A stretch of DNA of 64,000 nucleotides. Source: a virus. The notes beneath the pieces are model-generated. The model did no database searches. It was not told where the DNA came from and saw nothing but the letters and a program-made list of their open reading frames with translations. Positions 1-6,710 of this stretch are shown piece by piece. The stretch is taken from positions 1 to 64,000 of IMG/VR virus record IMGVR_UViG_3300044701_003213; one strand, written 5' to 3'. Position numbers and translations under genes: made by a program. Position 1 is the first letter of the stretch; each line of letters begins with the position of its first letter.

Positions 1-2
1 AC

Positions 3-539
<537 letters not shown>

Positions 540-564
540 TAAAAACTGAATAACTGATATAATT

Positions 565-591
565 AAGAGGGTATAACAACCCTCTTTTTTT
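565..591 (+). terminator. Rho-independent terminator after psbA
   Basis: A 7-bp stem (AAGAGGG at 565-571 with CCCTCTT at 580-586), 8-base loop and a T run up to 591. It sits 25 bases after the psbA stop codon and isolates psbA from the next small gene. Confidence 0.85.
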
Positions 592-714
592 ATGTCTCAT
601 AATAATCAACATCATCCTATGGAACCCTGGATCATTTGGGCAGGTGTAGGTATGATGTTATTCACAGTTCTTGTGTTTATTTTATTTACTCTAGGTCAGA
701 TTTATTGGGGATAG
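592..714 (+). CDS. Small single-pass membrane peptide (40 aa) between psbA and psbD
   Basis: ATG at 592 directly follows the terminator T run; TAG ends at 714. The peptide has a His/Asn-rich start, a MEPW motif at residues 10-13 and one hydrophobic segment from about residue 14 to 35, ending IYWG. This looks like a one-helix thylakoid or plasma-membrane protein with a short N-terminal tail. No Shine-Dalgarno sequence is obvious, so translation may depend on transcript read-through. I do not recognise the family. Position between two PSII genes makes a photosystem-associated role conceivable, but this is inference from context only. Confidence 0.6.
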   Translation: MSHNNQHHPMEPWIIWAGVGMMLFTVLVFILFTLGQIYWG

Positions 715-720
715 AAAGTT

Positions 721-924
721 ATGTTTATTTTTAAAGTAGGTGATATTTGCAGAATTGATAATCCAAATCAAAGAAGGTATGGAAGAGAATTTGAAATTCT
801 AGGTTTTATGTATGATAAAGATGATGAGCATTTTCCTCCAATTGCAATGAAAGTTAGATACTTAGACACCAATCGTAAAGGAACATATGACTGTTCATTT
901 GATTCTCTCGTTGTAATTGGATAA
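721..924 (+). CDS. Small conserved-type phage protein, SH3/KOW-like start (67 aa)
   Basis: Begins MFIFKVGDICRI, a pattern common in small SH3-like barrels (KVGD followed by beta strands), and continues as a predicted beta-rich, charged protein with no membrane segment. It lies 6 bases after the 40-residue membrane peptide and before psbD, and may be co-transcribed with that peptide. Function unknown; the barrel assignment is a weak pattern inference. Confidence 0.65.
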   Translation: MFIFKVGDICRIDNPNQRRYGREFEILGFMYDKDDEHFPPIAMKVRYLDTNRKGTYDCSFDSLVVIG

Positions 925-963
925 GCACTAATACTCATTGACCTCTTTGTTAACTAATGTTAA

Positions 964-971
964 GATAAATA
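964..971 (+). promoter_or_regulatory. T4-type late promoter (GATAAATA) before psbD
   Basis: GATAAATA lies 21 bases before the psbD start and matches the T4-like late -10 element (NATAAATA) used with gp55/gp33. A strong Shine-Dalgarno AAGGAGG (984-990) follows it. Confidence 0.5.
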
Positions 972-992
972 TGAGAAATAACTAAGGAGGTT

Positions 993-2054
993 ATGACTTC
1001 TTCAACACTTTCACAACCAATTTCACAAAGGGGATGGTTCGATGTCCTGGATGACTGGCTTAAACGAGATCGCTTTGTATTTGTGGGTTGGTCTGGACTA
1101 TTACTTTTTCCCACTGCTTATCTTGCCCTTGGTGGCTGGCTTACTGGCACAACGTTTGTTACAAGCTGGTACACCCACGGGTTGGCGTCTAGTTATCTTG
1201 AAGGCGCTAATTTTCTCACAGCAGCTGTTTCGACGCCTGCAGATGCTATGGGTCATTCTCTTCTTCTACTTTGGGGTCCTGAGTCTCAAGGGGATATCGT
1301 CAGGTGGTTCCAACTTGGGGGACTCTGGCCTTTTGTGGCGCTCCACGGATCTTTCGCTCTGATTGGATTCATGCTTCGCCAGTTTGAGATTGCTCGTCTG
1401 GTAGGTATTCGTCCTTATAATGCAATTGCATTCTCTGGTCCTATCGCAGTATTCGTTTCAGTATTCTTGATGTATCCACTGGGACAATCCAGTTGGTTCT
1501 TTGCTCCCTCCTTTGGTGTAGCAGCAATCTTCAGGTTTCTTTTATTCCTTCAGGGTTTCCATAACTGGACTCTCAATCCCTTCCACATGATGGGAGTTGC
1601 TGGTATACTTGGTGGAGCACTGCTCTGTGCGATTCATGGAGCAACTGTAGAAAATACTCTATTTGAAGATAGTGATCAAGCAAACACTTTCAAAGCATTT
1701 GAACCTACACAAGAAGAAGAGACCTATTCGATGGTTACAGCAAATCGTTTTTGGTCACAGATTTTCGGCATTGCTTTTAGTAACAAGCGTTGGCTTCATT
1801 TTTTCATGCTGTTTGTACCTGTCATGGGGTTATGGACTAGTAGCATTGGTATTATCGGTCTGGCTCTTAATCTTCGTGCTTACGACTTTGTAAGTCAGGA
1901 GATTAGAGCGGCAGAGGATCCTGAGTTTGAAACGTTCTATACAAAGAACATCCTCCTTAATGAGGGACTTCGAGCGTGGATGGCTCCAGTAGATCAACCA
2001 CACGAGAACTTTGTGTTCCCAGAGGAAGTCTTGCCTAGAGGTAATGCTCTGTGA
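993..2054 (+). CDS. psbD: Photosystem II reaction-centre protein D2
   Basis: Full-length D2 (353 aa), partner of D1 in the PSII core. Five transmembrane helices are evident. Key residues are present: GFHNW (His189, TyrD partner), PFHMM (His197, P680 ligand), AIHG (His214) and LHFF (His268) for the non-haem iron. The start is fixed by AAGGAGG 3 bases upstream and by the family N-terminus. A late-type promoter precedes it and a strong terminator follows. Codon use is more host-like than in the AT-rich gene immediately downstream, consistent with capture from a cyanobacterial host, as is known for phage psbD. Confidence 0.98.
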   Translation: MTSSTLSQPISQRGWFDVLDDWLKRDRFVFVGWSGLLLFPTAYLALGGWLTGTTFVTSWYTHGLASSYLEGANFLTAAVSTPADAMGHSLLLLWGPESQGDIVRWFQLGGLWPFVALHGSFALIGFMLRQFEIARLVGIRPYNAIAFSGPIAVFVSVFLMYPLGQSSWFFAPSFGVAAIFRFLLFLQGFHNWTLNPFHMMGVAGILGGALLCAIHGATVENTLFEDSDQANTFKAFEPTQEEETYSMVTANRFWSQIFGIAFSNKRWLHFFMLFVPVMGLWTSSIGIIGLALNLRAYDFVSQEIRAAEDPEFETFYTKNILLNEGLRAWMAPVDQPHENFVFPEEVLPRGNAL

Positions 2055-2060
2055 TATACT

Positions 2061-2083
2061 AGGAGGGGAAACCCTCCTTTTTT
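2061..2083 (+). terminator. Rho-independent terminator after psbD
   Basis: Perfect 7-bp stem AGGAGGG/CCCTCCT (2061-2067 with 2072-2078), GAAA loop and T run. The next gene's ATG abuts the T run at 2084, so that gene depends on read-through or a cryptic promoter. Confidence 0.9.
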
Positions 2084-2833
2084 ATGATTAGTTTAAAAAC
2101 AATTCATGAATTAGTAGATATACTAGAAAATATTGATCCCAATCTATCCAATAAATTTAAAAAAATAAAAACACCAATTAATTTTTTTGATGTACTAAAC
2201 ATATTTGGATATAATGAGTTACCAAAAATAATAGTATATAAAGATACTAATATAAAAATAGAAATATGTGATGAAGAATTTCATTTGTTATTATCTAATA
2301 ATAGGTGGATGACATTTTCTCCTTATACATTCGAGCAAATATTTGAACTATACTCTCATTATTCTTTAGCTGAAGGTCATTGTATTTGCACTGGACTAGG
2401 ATTTGGATTAAGAGAAAAATGGTTACTATCAAATAAAAAAGTTTCTAAAGTAACAGTTTTAGAAAATAGCAAAGAGATAATAGAATATCACAAAAAGGTA
2501 AATCCAAACCTAGTAGAACAAATTGAAATTATTAATTGTAATGCTTCTGAATTTAAAGGAAAATGTGATACTTTATTATTAGATCATTATGAATATGAAT
2601 CTACATTCAATCTAAAAACTTTTTCTGATTTTGATAATATAAAAATTTGCTCAGAAAACATAGATCACAAAAAACTATGGTTTTGGCCAATAGAGGAGAT
2701 TATTTCTAGAAATGATTTAGCAGATGAATATGCAACATATCAACTCTTAAGAAAAGAATATCAAACTCTACCTAATATAGAAAAAGATAAGTTGATTTCT
2801 TATTGTAAAATATTTAATTTTTTTAGTCGATGA
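2084..2833 (+). CDS. Putative class I SAM-dependent methyltransferase (Rossmann fold)
   Basis: A glycine-rich motif I (TGLGFG, residues 103-108) follows a beta strand; VLEN at 125-128 ends the next strand with the acidic ribose-binding residue, and a later strand ends in LLLDHYE (near 164-170). This is the class I methyltransferase or spermidine-synthase fold. The N-terminal 95 residues resemble no domain I know. The gene is much richer in A and T than psbD and starts at the end of psbD's terminator, suggesting separate acquisition. The substrate is unknown. A polyamine link is possible because speD lies 2 kb downstream, but no aminopropyltransferase signature is clear. Confidence 0.6.
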   Translation: MISLKTIHELVDILENIDPNLSNKFKKIKTPINFFDVLNIFGYNELPKIIVYKDTNIKIEICDEEFHLLLSNNRWMTFSPYTFEQIFELYSHYSLAEGHCICTGLGFGLREKWLLSNKKVSKVTVLENSKEIIEYHKKVNPNLVEQIEIINCNASEFKGKCDTLLLDHYEYESTFNLKTFSDFDNIKICSENIDHKKLWFWPIEEIISRNDLADEYATYQLLRKEYQTLPNIEKDKLISYCKIFNFFSR

Positions 2834-3207
2834 ATATGATTAGTTCAGAAACTCCATATAAATTAGCAGAAATCATACGAGATACTTGGCCACAACTTTA
2901 TTTTAATAATAAATACAATACAAAAAAAATTACAAAGGAATTGAAGAATATGGAAATTAAGAAGAATGTTTTTGTAGTTTATTCTAAAGATGGATGCCCT
3001 TGGTGTGTAAAGATTAAACAAGCTTTAGAGCTTGCAGAAGTTACTCATGTTGTATATAATCTAGATGAACATTTTACTAGAGAGGATTTTTACAAAGAGT
3101 TTGGTGAAGATTCAACTTTTCCTCAAGTAATGATAGATGGAACTCCAATTGGTGGATGTTCTGATACTATTAAATATATGAAAGAGCAAAAAATCGTTAA
3201 CTTTTAA
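2830..3207 (+). CDS. Glutaredoxin-like thiol-disulfide oxidoreductase
   Basis: Carries the dithiol active site CPWC (Cys56-Cys59), TFPQV with cis-proline (Pro98) and a GG motif (108-109), the hallmarks of glutaredoxin. It probably supplies electrons to ribonucleotide reductase, as glutaredoxin/NrdC does in T4-like phages. ATG at 2830 overlaps the preceding stop (ATGA), indicating translational coupling. That start gives about 40 extra residues before the canonical glutaredoxin fold; an internal ATG at 2950 would give a standard-length protein, so the extension may or may not be translated. Confidence 0.85.
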   Translation: MNMISSETPYKLAEIIRDTWPQLYFNNKYNTKKITKELKNMEIKKNVFVVYSKDGCPWCVKIKQALELAEVTHVVYNLDEHFTREDFYKEFGEDSTFPQVMIDGTPIGGCSDTIKYMKEQKIVNF

Positions 3208-3572
3208 TGGAAAATAATTTTAAAAATTTAGAAATTTTTTTTGATGTAGAAAAAGCTATTGATTATGCTTTTGAGGGTAGATTCGTTCTTAATTTTTATG
3301 AATATTTAAAAGTAAAAGAATCTAAGAGAAAAGACGTTGAAGAATTTCTGAACAGTTCTTGCTATAAAAACATAGTAGAGATTGTTAAAAATCTAGAGGA
3401 GTATCTAGAAGGCGGATCGGATAATGCACATAAGCAATTGAGAGAAGCATACGGACATATCTCTAAACCAGAAGCGAGGAAAATTAAAAATTACTTAATT
3501 GAAATTTTAGAAGATTCGGAAAAATATTTAAATGATAAAAGACCAGGAAGGAAAAGAAAACAAACTAAATAA
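3207..3572 (+). CDS. Helical phage protein of unknown function (121 aa)
   Basis: Starts on the last base of the glutaredoxin stop codon (TAATG overlap). Charged, predominantly helical, with a basic tail (KRPGRKRK) that could bind nucleic acid. A segment near residue 85 reads YGHISKPEARKI. I do not recognise a named family. Co-oriented and coupled with its neighbours. Confidence 0.7.
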   Translation: MENNFKNLEIFFDVEKAIDYAFEGRFVLNFYEYLKVKESKRKDVEEFLNSSCYKNIVEIVKNLEEYLEGGSDNAHKQLREAYGHISKPEARKIKNYLIEILEDSEKYLNDKRPGRKRKQTK

Positions 3573-3606
3573 GTCAGATCTCCAAATCAACAGGGGATTT
3601 GAGTTG

Positions 3607-3744
3607 ATGTTGAGAACTACTAACAGAGGAGGAGATAAAAAACCAAAGACTTTCGAAATAAGTTTTGGTAAAATGTTTAGTCTCTTTAAAAGAGAAATAC
3701 ATTTTAACTTAAACTTCTTCTTAAATATAACCCAAAAACAATAA
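3607..3744 (+). CDS. Small basic phage protein (45 aa)
   Basis: ATG at 3607 is preceded by an AGGGG purine stretch about 11 bases upstream. The peptide reads KPKTFEISFGK, then FKREIHFNLNFFLNI, an alternating polar/aromatic pattern typical of a small beta sheet. Longer in-frame starts exist upstream but would overlap the preceding gene. The next gene starts 12 bases after its stop, with AGGGAGA covering the gap. Function unknown. Confidence 0.55.
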   Translation: MLRTTNRGGDKKPKTFEISFGKMFSLFKREIHFNLNFFLNITQKQ

Positions 3745-3756
3745 GGGAGAAAAACC

Positions 3757-3984
3757 ATGTTAGCAGTAACTCTCACTTTAGGTACACTAATATCTGTAAT
3801 GTTCTTTTTTGTGGGAGGCGTTATTGGATGGACAGCAAAGCAATATTTTGTAGAAAAAAATTATATTGCATATACTCATCCAGAAATGTTTGACCAAAAT
3901 GGTAATATAATACCCGACGAAATTTTAGCCGTGAGATTTGAAAACGATTATGACTACAACGAAGACGAAGACGAAAACGAATAG
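3757..3984 (+). CDS. Small membrane protein with acidic tail (75 aa)
   Basis: One N-terminal transmembrane segment (about residues 3-25, ending VIGW), a short soluble part containing HPEMFDQNGNIIPDE, and a very acidic C-terminus. AGGGAGA precedes the ATG. The acidic codons (GAC/GAA repeats) overlap the start of the next gene in another frame. Function unknown; inner-membrane location inferred from the helix. Confidence 0.75.
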   Translation: MLAVTLTLGTLISVMFFFVGGVIGWTAKQYFVEKNYIAYTHPEMFDQNGNIIPDEILAVRFENDYDYNEDEDENE

Positions 3985-4528
3985 TTCCGTAGAACTTCCA
4001 CCAAATGCTTTTCAATATGAAATTTTAGAGTTAGTTTCCATTCAAAAAACTAACTCTAAAAAAATTGAAATCTTGCAAAAATATGCTAATGATGCATTGA
4101 AGGTTATTCTTGTTTGGAATTTTGATGATTCTGTAATATCACTTCTTCCCCCCGGAGAAGTTCCCTACTCTGGTATTGAAGAACAAACTCTATTGAATGG
4201 AAGTTTGAGTGATAATTTAACTAAGAGAGCGAATAATCAATCTCCAGAAACTATTGCTTTTGCTGGTACTGAAGAACGTGTAGATGCTCAACACACGTCC
4301 ATAAGATCCGAGTATAAAAATTTTTACAACTTTGTTAAAGGTGGAAATGACAGTATTTCTTCAATGAGAAGAGAGTTGATGTTTATAAACATCCTAAAAG
4401 GATTGCACCCTAAAGAAGCAGAAATTTTGTGTTTGGTAAAAGATAAAAAACTTGCCGATAAATATAAAATATCTCTTGAAGTAGTAAAAGAAGCCTATCC
4501 TGATATTACTTGGGGTGGTCGCTCATGA
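3950..4528 (+). CDS. Conserved T4-like phage protein, DUF6433-type
   Basis: The pattern KYANDALKVILVWNFDDS, followed by LLPPGEVPY, FVKGGND, RELMFINILKGLHPKEAEIL and VKDKKLADKY, matches what I recall of a conserved family in T4-like phages (DUF6433). Function is not established. The ATG at 3950 (a TTG lies 12 bases earlier) overlaps the previous gene by 35 bases, where the acidic repeat of one frame becomes a Thr/Lys repeat (TKTKTKT) in the other. The family part begins only around residue 20, so the first residues are probably a by-product of the overlap. Confidence 0.7.
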   Translation: MTTTKTKTKTNSSVELPPNAFQYEILELVSIQKTNSKKIEILQKYANDALKVILVWNFDDSVISLLPPGEVPYSGIEEQTLLNGSLSDNLTKRANNQSPETIAFAGTEERVDAQHTSIRSEYKNFYNFVKGGNDSISSMRRELMFINILKGLHPKEAEILCLVKDKKLADKYKISLEVVKEAYPDITWGGRS

Positions 4529-4857
4529 GAGGAGTAGTAGCAGGTAAAAAAATGGAGCAATGGACTCAACAAGAAAAGAAAGAACTTCCAACTCAGTATG
4601 GATGCGAATTGCTCTTTGAAAGAGCTACCTTAGAACAAGTCAAGGATAAAAGTCTTCCTAGTGATGCGTATATTATTATCTACGAAGTAGATGGAAATTC
4701 ATATATGGATTTATGTAGGGGAACTAAGGTTAAAATTTTTGATCTTTATTATGATAAGTTTGGTCCTGGGTCAGTTAAAAAAATTGATTTTGGATACGGA
4801 CGTACTAATCCCAAACTATGGGGATATAAACAACCAGAAAAAAAGAAAAAAAGATGA
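4525..4857 (+). CDS. Unknown phage protein with basic C-terminus (110 aa)
   Basis: ATG at 4525 overlaps the preceding stop (ATGA), preferred over an in-frame start 15 bases upstream. A mixed alpha/beta protein with YIIIYEVDG and YMDLCRGTKVKIFDLYYDKFGPGSV, ending in a run of lysines. Not recognised. Its ATGA overlap with the following gene puts it in the same translational unit. Confidence 0.7.
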   Translation: MRGVVAGKKMEQWTQQEKKELPTQYGCELLFERATLEQVKDKSLPSDAYIIIYEVDGNSYMDLCRGTKVKIFDLYYDKFGPGSVKKIDFGYGRTNPKLWGYKQPEKKKKR

Positions 4858-5036
4858 GTGAAGGTTTTACTAATAAGAAATCTGATAAAAGATCTTACAA
4901 CGAAGAAGTTCAAGATATTCTAAGAAAGTATAAAAAAATTAAAAAATATATGCGTTCTTCTCTTTTCAATGTTAAAATGATTGATGGTACAGAAAAGATC
5001 GTGAGTGAACTTATGAAAGATCAAGGAGCAAATTGA
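4854..5036 (+). CDS. Small basic phage protein (60 aa)
   Basis: Overlaps the preceding stop by ATGA. Charged and helical, with KYKKIKKYMRSS in the middle followed by a short strand (FNVKMIDGTEKIV). No membrane segment, no recognised domain. Last gene before speD in this coupled cluster. Confidence 0.65.
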   Translation: MSEGFTNKKSDKRSYNEEVQDILRKYKKIKKYMRSSLFNVKMIDGTEKIVSELMKDQGAN

Positions 5037-5042
5037 AGAGAA

Positions 5043-5369
5043 GTGGGAAAGCATTACTTACTTAACTTGTACGGATGCTCGTTTGTCCTTTTGGATGACG
5101 AGCGTTGTCTTATTGACTTACTAGAAAACGCAGCAGTTGCTAGTGGTGCTACTGTGATTCAGACTATCTCAAAGAAGTTTGAACCACAAGGAGTTACTGT
5201 AGTCTGCTTGCTTTCGGAAAGTCATATCAGTATTCATACTTGGCCTGAGGAAGGTAAAGCAGCAGTTGATGTTTATACTTGTGGCGATTGTAACCCAAAG
5301 ATCGGGTGTGATATGATCATCCATCAACTTTATGCTCAAGATCATACGCTCAGTTATATTGAGCGGTAA
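5043..5369 (+). CDS. speD: S-adenosylmethionine decarboxylase proenzyme
   Basis: Makes decarboxylated SAM, the aminopropyl donor for spermidine. The self-processing site is visible as ESHISIHTWPE: Glu59-Ser60, where Ser60 would become the pyruvoyl cofactor. The catalytic Cys80 (DVYTCG) and His64 region are in place. At 108 aa it has the short class-1B bacterial length. GTG start at 5043. speD is a known cyanomyovirus auxiliary gene. No aminopropyltransferase gene is evident beside it. Confidence 0.93.
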   Translation: MGKHYLLNLYGCSFVLLDDERCLIDLLENAAVASGATVIQTISKKFEPQGVTVVCLLSESHISIHTWPEEGKAAVDVYTCGDCNPKIGCDMIIHQLYAQDHTLSYIER

Positions 5370-5376
5370 CTAAATA
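5369..5376 (+). promoter_or_regulatory. Late promoter-like element ACTAAATA
   Basis: ACTAAATA overlaps the speD stop codon and lies 20 bases before the next gene's start, with GGAGAAG (5387-5393) as ribosome-binding site. The same NCTAAATA form occurs before several structural genes in this window. Confidence 0.45.
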
Positions 5377-5396
5377 CACTATATCTGGAGAAGACT

Positions 5397-5714
5397 ATGC
5401 TCTCTACTCAGTACCGTTTGCGCCTTGAAGCAATTTGTGAACGTATTGCAAAAGGCGAATCTGTAGAGCTAAGTGATATGATTTGGGCTGAAAAACTTGC
5501 TAAATCAAATCGTTCTGCTGCAACTATTCTGAGGCAGGCACGAAGACGTGCTGCTAATCCTGATATGCAGGAGGGTAGCCTTGATGATTTCATGAATGCT
5601 CTGGACCTTGGTGATCCAGATCCTTCAAATCATAGAACTGGATTTTATAGCGCGGATGATATAATTGATTTCTTTTCTGGAGATAAACCAGATGATTGGA
5701 GACAAAGGGATTAA
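5397..5714 (+). CDS. Small phage protein of unknown function (105 aa)
   Basis: Helical N-terminal half with an Arg-rich stretch (ILRQARRRAA) and an acidic C-terminal half (SLDDFMNALDLGDPDPSNH, ADDIIDFF). Good Shine-Dalgarno and a late-type promoter precede it. The charge layout suggests a nucleic-acid or partner-binding adaptor, but I recognise no named domain. Confidence 0.7.
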   Translation: MLSTQYRLRLEAICERIAKGESVELSDMIWAEKLAKSNRSAATILRQARRRAANPDMQEGSLDDFMNALDLGDPDPSNHRTGFYSADDIIDFFSGDKPDDWRQRD

Positions 5715-5741
5715 AAATTGTATCACATTTTACAAAAAGAC

Positions 5742-5771
5742 TTGTCTATATAGAGGCAATAGGTCTATAAT
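5742..5771 (+). promoter_or_regulatory. Sigma70-type promoter of the riboswitch transcript
   Basis: -35 TTGTCT (5742-5747), 18-base spacer, -10 TATAAT (5766-5771). Transcription would start near 5778, immediately before the riboswitch-like stem P1, the geometry expected for a cis-regulatory leader. Confidence 0.75.
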
Positions 5772-5778
5772 GACCTTA

Positions 5779-5826
5779 CGTTCATCCCTATGGGACGGAA
5801 GTAAGCCGACTCGGAACGGATCGTTC
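5779..5826 (+). ncRNA. Glutamine-riboswitch-like leader (glnA / Downstream-peptide class), 5' part
   Basis: CGTTC (5779-5783) can pair with GAACG (5814-5818) as P1. TCCC/GGGA (5785-5788 with 5792-5795) forms P2, followed by ACGGAAGTAAGCC, which matches the conserved core I recall for the glutamine-binding glnA and Downstream-peptide RNAs of cyanobacteria and their phages. A second CGTTC (5822-5826) competes for the same GAACG, forming an alternative hairpin. A four-codon frame (ATG GGA CGG AAG TAA, 5790-5804) overlaps P2. The canonical 3' end (CTGAAGGAACGC) is not here but at 5983-5994, so the architecture is unusual. Confidence 0.65.
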
Positions 5827-5830
5827 ATCT

Positions 5831-5986
5831 ATGGAAGCACTCCTTTTAACCTGCCTACAAGCAAATTTTATTATTGGAAGGGTACTTACTCATCCAAAGT
5901 TAGATGCCCAACAAAAAAATGATATCGTTTGGGAATTAAAACAAGTAACTAGAAAAGGTTGTTTCATAGACGCAAAAGCCGACTGA
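5831..5986 (+). CDS. 51-aa protein embedded between riboswitch-like halves
   Basis: ATG at 5831, TGA at 5984-5986. The protein starts MEALLLTCLQANFIIGR and continues with THPKLDAQQK and VWELKQVTRKGCF. The hydrophobic first 15 residues and the short length resemble small proteins I recall from cyanophages and marine cyanobacteria near glutamine-sensing leaders. There is no clear Shine-Dalgarno; the start lies 5 bases after the alternative hairpin's CGTTC, so access would depend on leader folding. Its stop overlaps the conserved CTGAAGG of the downstream riboswitch-like segment. Role unknown; a small regulator of nitrogen metabolism would fit the leader type, by inference. Confidence 0.65.
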   Translation: MEALLLTCLQANFIIGRVLTHPKLDAQQKNDIVWELKQVTRKGCFIDAKAD

Positions 5987-5994
5987 AGGAACGC
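5976..5994 (+). other. Riboswitch-like 3' core (GCCGACTGAAGGAACGC)
   Basis: AAGCCGACT (5976-5984) repeats 5803-5811 exactly, and is followed by GAAGGAACGC, the 3' strand expected for glutamine-riboswitch-class RNAs. Its GAACG (5989-5993) can pair with CGTTC at 5779-5783 or at 5822-5826. It lies about 31 bases before the YRGVEY gene, where it could control translation start. Confidence 0.55.
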
Positions 5995-6024
5995 TCTTTA
6001 ACCACAAAATTAAGGAGAACCCTA

Positions 6025-6189
6025 ATGTCTAAAGTTGTATATCGTGGTGTCGAATACGATACTACAGATCGTCCTAATCAAAATGTAAGACCACCAGCAC
6101 ACGTAGAAATCTATCGTGGGGTTTTATTTTATGTTGATGAAAATGGAAACAAACTCTCTATGGAAAAATCCAAGGGAGGTGCAAAATGA
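6025..6189 (+). CDS. YRG-repeat small protein (DUF4278-like, 54 aa)
   Basis: Contains YRGVEYD near the start and YRGVLFYVD at residue 30, the repeated YRGV-Y signature of a short cyanobacterial protein family (DUF4278-like, as I recall). TAAGGAG at 6011-6017 sets the start at 6025. It follows the riboswitch-like 3' core and overlaps the next small gene by ATGA. Function unknown; the family is typical of marine cyanobacteria, suggesting host origin. Confidence 0.75.
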   Translation: MSKVVYRGVEYDTTDRPNQNVRPPAHVEIYRGVLFYVDENGNKLSMEKSKGGAK

Positions 6190-6287
6190 ACACTTACTTC
6201 GTTCGTTATCTTAAGAAAAAAGCAAAGAAAGAAAATCTTCTTAAAGCTGCACAATTAAATATGGCGAAGCAACCACAGATTGCTTGA
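6186..6287 (+). CDS. 33-aa basic peptide coupled to the YRG protein
   Basis: ATGA overlap with the preceding stop. The peptide has a short hydrophobic/aromatic start (NTYFVRYL), a lysine-rich middle (KKKAKKEN) and LLKAAQLNMAKQ. It is followed directly by a strong terminator, so it closes the riboswitch-controlled transcript. Function unknown. Confidence 0.6.
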   Translation: MNTYFVRYLKKKAKKENLLKAAQLNMAKQPQIA

Positions 6288-6290
6288 TCA

Positions 6291-6320
6291 AAGAGGGGAC
6301 TTGACTCCCCTCTTTTTTTT
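6291..6320 (+). terminator. Terminator of the riboswitch operon
   Basis: Nine-bp stem AAGAGGGGA/TCCCCTCTT (6291-6299 with 6306-6314), loop CTTGAC, T run to 6320. Its loop and 3' arm also hold the -35 element of the next promoter. Confidence 0.9.
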
Positions 6321-6329
6321 GTGTATAAT
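6301..6329 (+). promoter_or_regulatory. Sigma70 promoter overlapping the preceding terminator
   Basis: -35 TTGACT (6301-6306), exact 17-base spacer, -10 TATAAT (6324-6329). The -35 starts in the terminator loop, so the two signals are interleaved. It would drive the 6352-7399 genes ending with thyX. Confidence 0.7.
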
Positions 6330-6351
6330 TACCTTTGTCGAGGTTGATTAA

Positions 6352-6519
6352 ATGGATAGAGAGAAGCTTAAAGTAATCATAACTCAGATGGAAACTTTAC
6401 TTGATGTTCTTAAATCAGAGGTTTACTCTGATCCATCTTCGTACTATAATAATGAGAAGCATATTCCTATTTTGGATTATGATGAAATCTATGACGATGA
6501 TGATGGTTACCCAGATTAA
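6352..6519 (+). CDS. Small acidic phage protein (55 aa)
   Basis: First gene after the 6301-6329 promoter. Amphipathic N-terminal helix (REKLKVIITQMETLLDVLKSE) followed by an acidic tail rich in Asp and Tyr. Not recognised; the composition suggests a small partner-binding protein. Two bases separate its stop from the next ATG. Confidence 0.6.
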   Translation: MDREKLKVIITQMETLLDVLKSEVYSDPSSYYNNEKHIPILDYDEIYDDDDGYPD

Positions 6520-6521
6520 AC

Positions 6522-6710
6522 ATGTATGAAGATTTAACTGCTTTCGAAAGAGCACTTGCTAGGTTTGGAGATAAGGTCCAATATGTAATTGGACTTGAGA
6601 TTACAAACAGAATGAGTCCTGAAACTGCATATCAGGAAATAAAAGAAATGATGAAGGAACTTAAAAAACTTCGTAAAAAAGAAAAAGAAACTTGGGAGAA
6701 TGGCGAATGA
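6522..6710 (+). CDS. Small helical phage protein (62 aa)
   Basis: Almost entirely helical, with FERALARFGDKVQYVIGLEI and a Lys/Glu-rich C-terminal helix. Overlaps thyX by ATGA. Unknown function; a coupled upstream gene for thyX. Confidence 0.65.
   Translation: MYEDLTAFERALARFGDKVQYVIGLEITNRMSPETAYQEIKEMMKELKKLRKKEKETWENGE

Noticed and set aside
541-720. Search for antisense psbA RNA or intron signatures known from other cyanophages at the psbA 3' end
   Set aside because: psbA is continuous here and no intron core or antisense promoter could be seen in the part included in the window.
1042-1362. 106-codon plus-strand frame inside psbD
   Set aside because: Frame-shifted shadow of psbD; hydrophobicity comes from the D2 helices and the start lacks a ribosome-binding site.
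3950-3984. Suspected frameshift where the acidic GAC/GAA repeat changes frame
   Set aside because: Both frames continue into independent, family-like proteins (small membrane protein before, DUF6433-type after), so this is a true gene overlap.
5665-5922. 85-codon frame crossing the riboswitch leader
   Set aside because: It overlaps a promoter, the conserved riboswitch core and the 51-aa gene in another frame, and has no protein-like features.
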